A DNA stretch of 33,388 nt from a virus. How positions within the stretch are numbered: the first letter of the stretch is position 1; each line of letters opens with the position of its first letter. The translations under genes were made by a program, and so were the position numbers. This document shows, in pieces, positions 29,178 to 33,388 of the stretch. Where the stretch lies: positions 1 through 33,388 of the IMG/VR virus record IMGVR_UViG_3300027870_000351; one strand, 5' to 3'. Under the pieces are notes generated by a model. It was not told the DNA's origin. It saw only the letters and a list, made by a program, of their open reading frames with translations, and made no database searches.

Positions 29178-29204
29178 GCCGCGCCCGGCAGCACAACGCG
29201 CGGC
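29178..29204 (+). other. hairpin in the intergenic leader region
   Basis: GCCGCGC (29178-29184) pairs with GCGCGGC (29198-29204) around a 13-nt loop. A further GTCAGG/CCTGAC pair (29221-29226 with 29254-29259) lies between this hairpin and the large inverted repeat. The gap 29165-29377 has no convincing coding frame, so it may produce a structured RNA or leader. Confidence 0.4.
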
Positions 29205-29278
29205 TTGCCCTGAATCTCGGGTCAGGAAATTGAGGGAGCGGGATCTCGAATGCCCTGACGGCCTGGAACAGACAGGCA

Positions 29279-29350
29279 CTACAGCAGAGCGCCCCAACTG
29301 GACATTCATTCAACCAGTGTTTCGGGGGAAACCGGGGTGCTCTGCTGTAG
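29279..29350 (+). ncRNA. candidate structured RNA element: 17-bp stem enclosing two hairpins
   Basis: CTACAGCAGAGCGCCCC (29279-29295) pairs with GGGGTGCTCTGCTGTAG (29334-29350). The only non-Watson-Crick position is a G-U pair in RNA. Inside are ACTGG/CCAGT (29297-29301 with 29314-29318) and GTTTC/GAAAC closing a GGGG loop (29319-29332). As plus-strand RNA this folds as a compact three-way junction. It ends 18 bp before the AGGAG of the next gene and has no T-run, so it is not an intrinsic terminator. It could be a leader regulating the recombination genes, a processed small RNA, or a DNA-level element. Confidence 0.5.
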
Positions 29351-29377
29351 TCCACGAATAACACAACAGGAGAAACC

Positions 29378-30478
29378 ATGGATGTGCTGGAAAAGGAAGT
29401 GAGCGCGGTCGCCGAATACCGGCCGTTCTACGCGCAGCTGGTCGAGCTGGAGCAGAAGAACGCCACGCTGGTGTTCGACTACGAATCGCCGAAGGGGAAC
29501 AAGGAGGCGCGCAGCCACGTGCACGCTCTGCGCCAGACCAAGGGCGCGTTGGAACGCACCCGCAAGGAAGCCAAGGCCGAATCGCTGCGCATCGGCCGCG
29601 CCATCGACGCCGAAGCGGCCGAGATCAACGCTCGCATCGAAGCGATGATCGGCGTGCACCAGGAAGCGCTGGAAGCTATCGAGCAGCGCGAAAAACAGCG
29701 CGTCGCCGACCTGGCCGAGCGCCTGGCAAACCTGCGCAACACCGGCGCAGCCGCGGTGGATTCGGTCGACCTGTCCAAGGCAGTCGCCGACCTGGAGCCG
29801 CTGGTGATCGGCACGGACTGGGAAGAGTTCAAGCCCCAGGCGCTGGAAGCGAAGGACGAAGTTCTGCAGGCGCTGCGCCGTCGACTGGCCGAGCGGGTGG
29901 AGTTCGAGCTGCGCGAGGCTGAGCTGGCCCGCCTGCGCGCCGAAGCCGCCGAGCGTGAGCGCCTGGAGCGCGAGGCCGCAATCGTTCGCGCCGCTGAAGA
30001 ACGTGCCCGCGCTGAAGCTGCTCGCGCCGCCGAAGAGGCCGAAGCCCGCGCCGCCGCCGAGCGCGAAGCCGCCGCCCGCCGCGAACTGGAACTGAAGCTG
30101 GCCGCCGAGACCGCCGAGCGCCGCCGCGTCGAAGCCGAGCAGCGCGCCGAGCAGGAACGCATCGACGCCGCCGCCCGCGCCGAGCGCCAGGAGCAGGAAG
30201 CCAAGGATCGCGCCGAGCGCCAAGCCAAGGAAGCTGCTGCCGCCGCTGAACGCCAGGCCGCCGAAGCCGTGCGCCGCGAGCAGGAGCGCGTGGCCGCCGA
30301 GCAGACCGCTGCCGCTGCCGAGCTGGCGCGCCGCGAAGCGAACAAGGCACATAAGGGGCGCGTGAACCGTGCCGCGCTGGCCGCGCTGGTTGCCGGCGGC
30401 CTGACCGAAGAATGCGCCAAACAGTGCATCACCCTGATCGCGTCCGGCAAGGTGCCGGCCGTCAGCATCGCTTACTAA
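29378..30478 (+). CDS. coiled-coil protein of the RecT operon
   Basis: This is a 366-aa protein. Residues 1-165 are mixed helical (AEYRPFYAQLVELEQKNATLVFDYESPKGNKEARSHVHALRQTKGALERTRKEAKAESLRIGRAIDAEA ... IEQREKQRVADLAERLANLRN). Residues 165-320 form a long Ala/Glu/Arg coiled coil, and the C-terminus HKGRVNRAALAALVAGGLTEECAKQCITLIASGKVPAVSIAY is a compact domain. Proteins of this build are frequent just upstream of phage recT or bet genes; function is not established, though a recombination-accessory role fits. AGGAG lies 6 bp before the ATG, after the structured element. Confidence 0.78.
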   Translation: MDVLEKEVSAVAEYRPFYAQLVELEQKNATLVFDYESPKGNKEARSHVHALRQTKGALERTRKEAKAESLRIGRAIDAEAAEINARIEAMIGVHQEALEAIEQREKQRVADLAERLANLRNTGAAAVDSVDLSKAVADLEPLVIGTDWEEFKPQALEAKDEVLQALRRRLAERVEFELREAELARLRAEAAERERLEREAAIVRAAEERARAEAARAAEEAEARAAAEREAAARRELELKLAAETAERRRVEAEQRAEQERIDAAARAERQEQEAKDRAERQAKEAAAAAERQAAEAVRREQERVAAEQTAAAAELARREANKAHKGRVNRAALAALVAGGLTEECAKQCITLIASGKVPAVSIAY

Positions 30479-30486
30479 GGACCGCC

Positions 30487-30702
30487 ATGACCGCCCTGAC
30501 CCTCTACCGCATCCCGCGCCGCTTCGTGCGCAAGCTGCTCAAGCCGCTGGCCCTGTGCCTCAACGCCTGGCGCATGAAAGGCTCGGAAAGCGAAGCCTAC
30601 CGCCTGCTGGTGACGCGCGAAGCCCTGGCCCGCGCCGAGGCGCGCGAGTACCGCCACCAGGTCAAGCTGCTCCGCCAGCGCGACGCGATCAGGGGGTGGT
30701 GA
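30487..30702 (+). CDS. basic mini-protein of the recombination operon
   Basis: This 71-aa, strongly basic helical protein (TLYRIPRRFVRKLLKPLALCLNAWRMKGSESEAYRLLVTREALARAEAREYRHQVKLLRQRDAIRGW) begins 8 bp after the previous stop, with AAGGA upstream. Its stop overlaps the next start (TGATG). Many Arg/Lys residues suggest nucleic-acid or protein binding. Not a recognised family. Confidence 0.62.
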   Translation: MTALTLYRIPRRFVRKLLKPLALCLNAWRMKGSESEAYRLLVTREALARAEAREYRHQVKLLRQRDAIRGW

Positions 30703-30806
30703 TGATCCGCCACCTTTACACCCAGTACCGCCTGTCCCTGCGCGCCGGCTTCGGCCCGCGCAAGGCAATGACCCGCGCAGTGCGCACCTATTTGCAAGGA
30801 TTTTGA
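30702..30806 (+). CDS. 34-aa mini-protein before recT
   Basis: A short frame, MIRHLYTQYRLSLRAGFGPRKAMTRAVRTYLQGF, starts on the TGATG overlap with the preceding gene and ends 7 bp before recT. Basic and amphipathic. The tight spacing supports translation. Such peptides are typical fillers in phage early operons; its function is unknown, and it may chiefly couple translation into recT. Confidence 0.5.
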   Translation: MIRHLYTQYRLSLRAGFGPRKAMTRAVRTYLQGF

Positions 30807-30813
30807 GACTGCC

Positions 30814-31806
30814 ATGAGCAACGCATTGACCCTGATTACCGGCGAGATCAACGCCATCAAGGACGACTTCATGACGCTGTTGTCCGACCGCTCGATCAAG
30901 TTCGAGCAGGAAGCCGGCTTCGCCGTGCAGATCCTGGGCGCCAACGACTTCGCCCTGAGCGTCGCTACCAGCAACCGCGCGTCGGTGATCAACGCGGTCA
31001 AGAACATCGCCGCCATCGGCATCAGCCTGAACCCGGCTAAGAAGCAGGCGTACCTGGTGCCGCGCCGCGTCGGCCAGCAGCAGGCCATCTGCCTCGACAT
31101 CAGCTATATGGGCCTGATGGACCTGGCCATGGCCACCGGCTCGATCAAGTGGGCGCAGGCCGAGCTGGTGCGCGCCAACGACGGCTTCTCGCGTGGCCGC
31201 TTCGACGAGCCGCCGACCCACACCTTCAACCCGTTCTCGAAGGACCGGGGCGACATCATCGGCGTGTACGTGGTCGTGAAGACTGCCGACGGCGACTACC
31301 TGACCCATGCCATGCAAATCGGCGACGTGTACGACATCCGCGACCGTTCGGAGGCCTGGAAGTCCTACCAGGCGAAGAAAATCAAGTCGTGCCCATGGGT
31401 GACCGACGCCGGCGAAATGATCAAGAAGACGTGCGTGAAGCAGGCCTACAAATACTGGCCGAAGACCGAGCGCCTGGAAACCGCCATCCACCACCTGAAC
31501 ACCGACGGCGGGGAAGGGCTGGTCGACATCAACGCGCGGTCCGAAGGTCTGGTCGATGTCGCCCCGGTCATCGCCGCCGCGCTGCGCACCACCACCGACG
31601 CCGAAGCTCTGAAGTTCTGGCGCGAGAACAACGGCACGTTCGCCAAGCAGCCAGCCGACCACGCGAAGCTGAAGGAAGCCATCGCCGGCCACCGCGCCCG
31701 CATGAAAGCCGCCGACGAGGCGCGCACCGTCGAAATGGAAGCGCCGGCGCCGGCCGCGTCGCCAGAGGAAGCCGATTACCAACGCACTGCAGGAGCCGAG
31801 GCATGA
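30814..31806 (+). CDS. recT: RecT-family single-strand annealing protein
   Basis: This is a 330-aa annealase. RecT features include SVINAVKNIAAIGISLNPAKKQAYLVPRR, AICLDISYMGLMDLAMATGSIKWAQAELVRAND and GDIIGVYVVVKTADGDYLTHAMQIGDVYDIRDRSEAWK, followed by CPWVTDAGEMIKKTCVKQAYKYWPKTERLETAIHHLNTDGGEG. It pairs ssDNA produced by the exonuclease encoded directly downstream (4-bp overlap). The C-terminal 60 residues are a variable helical and Pro/Ala tail. The pair should act in recombination and replication-dependent repair of phage DNA. Confidence 0.93.
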   Translation: MSNALTLITGEINAIKDDFMTLLSDRSIKFEQEAGFAVQILGANDFALSVATSNRASVINAVKNIAAIGISLNPAKKQAYLVPRRVGQQQAICLDISYMGLMDLAMATGSIKWAQAELVRANDGFSRGRFDEPPTHTFNPFSKDRGDIIGVYVVVKTADGDYLTHAMQIGDVYDIRDRSEAWKSYQAKKIKSCPWVTDAGEMIKKTCVKQAYKYWPKTERLETAIHHLNTDGGEGLVDINARSEGLVDVAPVIAAALRTTTDAEALKFWRENNGTFAKQPADHAKLKEAIAGHRARMKAADEARTVEMEAPAPAASPEEADYQRTAGAEA

Positions 31807-32588
31807 AGTTCATCGAATGCCAGCAAGGGACACCGGAGTGGCACGCGGCGCGCGCTGGCCTTATCACTGCGTCGTGCTTCGCGGACGCGATAAGCACCAT
31901 CGGCGGGCTGACCGAACAACAGGCCACCTACGTCGGTCTGATCCGCGATGGGTTCACCCCCAAGGCGGCCGCAATCGGTGCGGGCTATAAGGCCGCCCCA
32001 ACTGCCGACTGTATCCGCCGCGCCCTGGCTGGCGAGCGTATTGAGCAGCCGTCGGATACCGCGCGCCGTTACGCTGCCGACCTGGCGTTTGAGCGGGTCA
32101 GCGGCGAGCCATTGGGCGAGCCAGCCAAAGCGTGGATGCTCGAGCGTGGCCACCAGATGGAAGGGGCTGCGCGCATCGAGTACGAGGCCCGCACCGGCGC
32201 CCTTGTGACCGAAGCCGGCATCTGCGTCGATAGCGACCACGTTTTCGGCTACAGCAGCGACGGCCTGGTCGACGATGACGGCCTCATTGAGATCAAAGCG
32301 CCGATCGACAGCGTGAAGATCATGGCCATGTGGGCGACTGGCGACACATCCGAGTATGACCATCAAATGCAAGGAGGCATGTGGCTGACTGGCCGCCAGT
32401 ACTGCGACTTCATCATGTACGTTCCGGCCCTGGCCGCCGTCGGCAAAGACCTGTACGTGAAGCGCGTGCACCGCGATGACGCCTTCATCGACGCGATGGT
32501 GCTGCAGCTGGTGAAGTTCGACAGCCTGGTACAGGCCAACGTGGCGATCCTGCGCGCCGGCGCGCCAGCACTCGCGGAGGCCGCATGA
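31803..32588 (+). CDS. YqaJ/lambda-type exonuclease with an inserted helical segment
   Basis: This 261-aa 5'-3' exonuclease partners RecT. The start GTPEWHAARAGLITASCFADAIS (residues 9-31), the catalytic SSDGLVDDDGLIEIKAP (Asp153, Glu163, Lys165) and EYDHQMQGGMWLTGRQYCDFIMYVP (Gln188/Gln190) are diagnostic of the YqaJ viral recombinase fold. Between ITAS and the usual DTARRYAADLA helix there are about 50 extra residues (33-82), including LTEQQATYVGLIRDGFTPKAAAIGAGYKAAPTADCIRRAL, resembling a small-terminase-type helix-turn-helix. The ATG overlaps the recT stop codon (ATGA). Lambda Exo is 226 aa, so the insertion explains most of the extra length. Confidence 0.92.
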   Translation: MKFIECQQGTPEWHAARAGLITASCFADAISTIGGLTEQQATYVGLIRDGFTPKAAAIGAGYKAAPTADCIRRALAGERIEQPSDTARRYAADLAFERVSGEPLGEPAKAWMLERGHQMEGAARIEYEARTGALVTEAGICVDSDHVFGYSSDGLVDDDGLIEIKAPIDSVKIMAMWATGDTSEYDHQMQGGMWLTGRQYCDFIMYVPALAAVGKDLYVKRVHRDDAFIDAMVLQLVKFDSLVQANVAILRAGAPALAEAA

Positions 32589-32764
32589 TCCTCGACATCG
32601 AACACGGCCAGCTGGTAGACCTGGCCGACGCTTTCCACGCCGAGCCGACCGACGTCCAGATTGTCGACGCCCTGGTCGAGGCTTTCGAGCTGGCGCCGCG
32701 CCAGATCATCGAGCGCCTGATCTGCGTGGACTTCGTGACCGTGCGCCAAGAGGTGACGCCGTGA
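32585..32764 (+). CDS. 59-aa helical protein after the exonuclease
   Basis: A short acidic frame (MILDIEHGQLVDLADAFHAEPTDVQIVDALVEAFELAPRQIIERLICVDFVTVRQEVTP) overlaps the exonuclease stop codon (ATGA) and the GTG of the next gene. Overlaps at both ends and regular hydrophobic spacing support translation. It may have helix-turn-helix-like character (PTDVQIVDALVEAFELAPRQIIERL) but is too short to be sure. Function unknown. Confidence 0.6.
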   Translation: MILDIEHGQLVDLADAFHAEPTDVQIVDALVEAFELAPRQIIERLICVDFVTVRQEVTP

Positions 32765-33222
32765 AAGAGATCGTGCTGACCAAGATGCCGGGCGGCGTGC
32801 TGGCCCCGATCGATCCGCAGGCGGCCGAGTACATCGCCAAGCTGAAGACCGGCGCCGCCGTGCGCGCCACGGTGAAGCAGCAGCGCAATCCGAAGTTCCA
32901 CCGGAAATACTTCGCGCTGCTGAACCTGGCCTTCGACCACTGGGAGCCGGCCGCCAACACGTACAAGGGCCGGGTCGTCGGCAAAAACTTCGACCAGTTT
33001 CGCAACGACGTGGTGTGCCTGGCCGGGTTTTACGAGATGGCCGTAAATCTCCGCGGCGAGACACGGCTGACGGCCAAGTCGATCAGCTTCGCCAGCATGG
33101 ATCAGGCCGAGTTCGACGATCTCTACAACGCCACCGTGAACGTGATCCTGAAGCACATTTTGACCAACTACAGCCGCGACGACCTGGACAGCGTGATGGA
33201 CCAGCTCCAGGGCTTTTTCTAA
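32761..33222 (+). CDS. DUF1367 family phage protein
   Basis: This is a 153-aa protein with a GTG start. MKEIVLTKMPGGVLAPIDPQAAEYIAKLKTGAAVRATVKQQRNPKFHRKYFALLNLAFDHWEP, followed by KSISFASMDQAEFDDLYNATVNVILKHIL, matches DUF1367 (PF07105), a family of phage early proteins often found near recombination or nin genes. It is shorter than the roughly 200-aa relatives I recall: the central part between the EP segment and the SISF motif is trimmed. Function is unestablished; ssDNA- or recombination-related roles are guesses. Confidence 0.85.
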   Translation: MKEIVLTKMPGGVLAPIDPQAAEYIAKLKTGAAVRATVKQQRNPKFHRKYFALLNLAFDHWEPAANTYKGRVVGKNFDQFRNDVVCLAGFYEMAVNLRGETRLTAKSISFASMDQAEFDDLYNATVNVILKHILTNYSRDDLDSVMDQLQGFF

Positions 33223-33238
33223 GAATAGGGGAGAGACC

Positions 33239-33388
33239 ATGAACGACGACATCAACACGAAGCGCACCGAGCTGGCGAACCAGATGGCCGCCGCCGGCGC
33301 CGCGCTGCTGGACTTCACCGGCACCGCCTGCGCGATGGCTGCAATCCCCGACACCGAGCCGCAGCAGTACGTTGCCGCTGGCACGCCG
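33239..33388 (+). CDS. hypothetical protein, cut by the window end
   Basis: ATG 33239 follows AGGGGAGA by 4 bases, and the first 50 codons read MNDDINTKRTELANQMAAAGAALLDFTGTACAMAAIPDTEPQQYVAAGTP. It continues past the window. N-terminal helical character; no family is assignable from this fragment. It is part of the recombination operon. Confidence 0.55.
   Translation, partial: MNDDINTKRTELANQMAAAGAALLDFTGTACAMAAIPDTEPQQYVAAGTP

Noticed and set aside
29930-30340. Apparent short repeats rich in GCCGAGCGC
   Set aside because: Explained by Ala/Glu/Arg coiled-coil codons, not an independent repeat element.
29306-30352. A 348-codon minus-strand frame rich in Leu, Gly and Phe opposite the coiled-coil gene
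   Set aside because: It mirrors the Ala/Glu/Arg codons of the plus-strand coiled coil and would start from within unrelated sequence; no ribosome-binding site.
1-33388. tRNA genes, CRISPR arrays, insertion sequences, integrase or att sites
   Set aside because: None could be recognised by eye; the repeats seen are protein-coding repeats, operators or hairpins.

Overview
This window is 33.4 kb of a temperate, lambda-organised tailed phage or prophage. No host chromosomal gene, integrase or attachment site is visible. High GC content, many ATGA/TAATG gene overlaps and a YdaS-like Cro protein suggest a high-GC proteobacterial host. A betaproteobacterium of the Oxalobacteraceae/Burkholderiales type is my guess, from protein flavour only. 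The head and tail genes look like those of short-tailed phages: a SU10-type major capsid protein, a P22-type portal, a SU10-type adaptor, a P22 gp10-like tail protein and large ejection-type proteins. No tape measure, tail tube or baseplate genes are seen.

The genetic switch lies at about 26.4 kb. A Cro/YdaS-like gene reads leftward and a LexA/CI-type repressor reads rightward. Their shared promoter region carries TATC/GATA dyad operators. The leftward arm then runs without a strand change to position 1, in this order: Cro-like and a ribbon-helix-helix protein, small early proteins, an O-like replication initiator with candidate origin repeats inside its gene, a P-like helicase loader, a frameshifted small gene, NinG/Rap endonuclease, a winged-helix protein and a possible Q-like late regulator. 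After a gap of about 300 bp with two terminators come small and large terminase, portal, decoration-like proteins, scaffold, major capsid, a tail-spike-like protein, adaptor, gp10-like protein, a group of ejection proteins, an S74 tail fibre, holin, GH73-type endolysin and nested Rz/Rz1 spanins. Several strong intrinsic terminators interrupt this late region, which implies antitermination or graded expression.

The rightward arm starts with the repressor. It is followed by a 92-aa protein and two predicted lipoproteins in the position that rexA/rexB hold in lambda, closed by a strong terminator. A second early promoter (28460-28488) follows at once. It is a near copy of the Cro promoter, operator dyad included, so the repressor should silence both as CI does at OR and OL. 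This second promoter drives a recombination operon: two unknown proteins, a 213-bp intergenic stretch with an elaborate foldable inverted repeat, a coiled-coil protein, two mini-proteins, a RecT-family annealase, a YqaJ/lambda-type exonuclease with an unusual helical insertion, a 59-aa protein, a DUF1367 protein and a gene cut by the window end.

The most interesting items are the paired operator modules, the rex-position lipoprotein cargo, the structured intergenic element at 29279-29350, the candidate origin at 24898-24982, the exonuclease insertion, and the Q-like gene with a tR'-like terminator pair.
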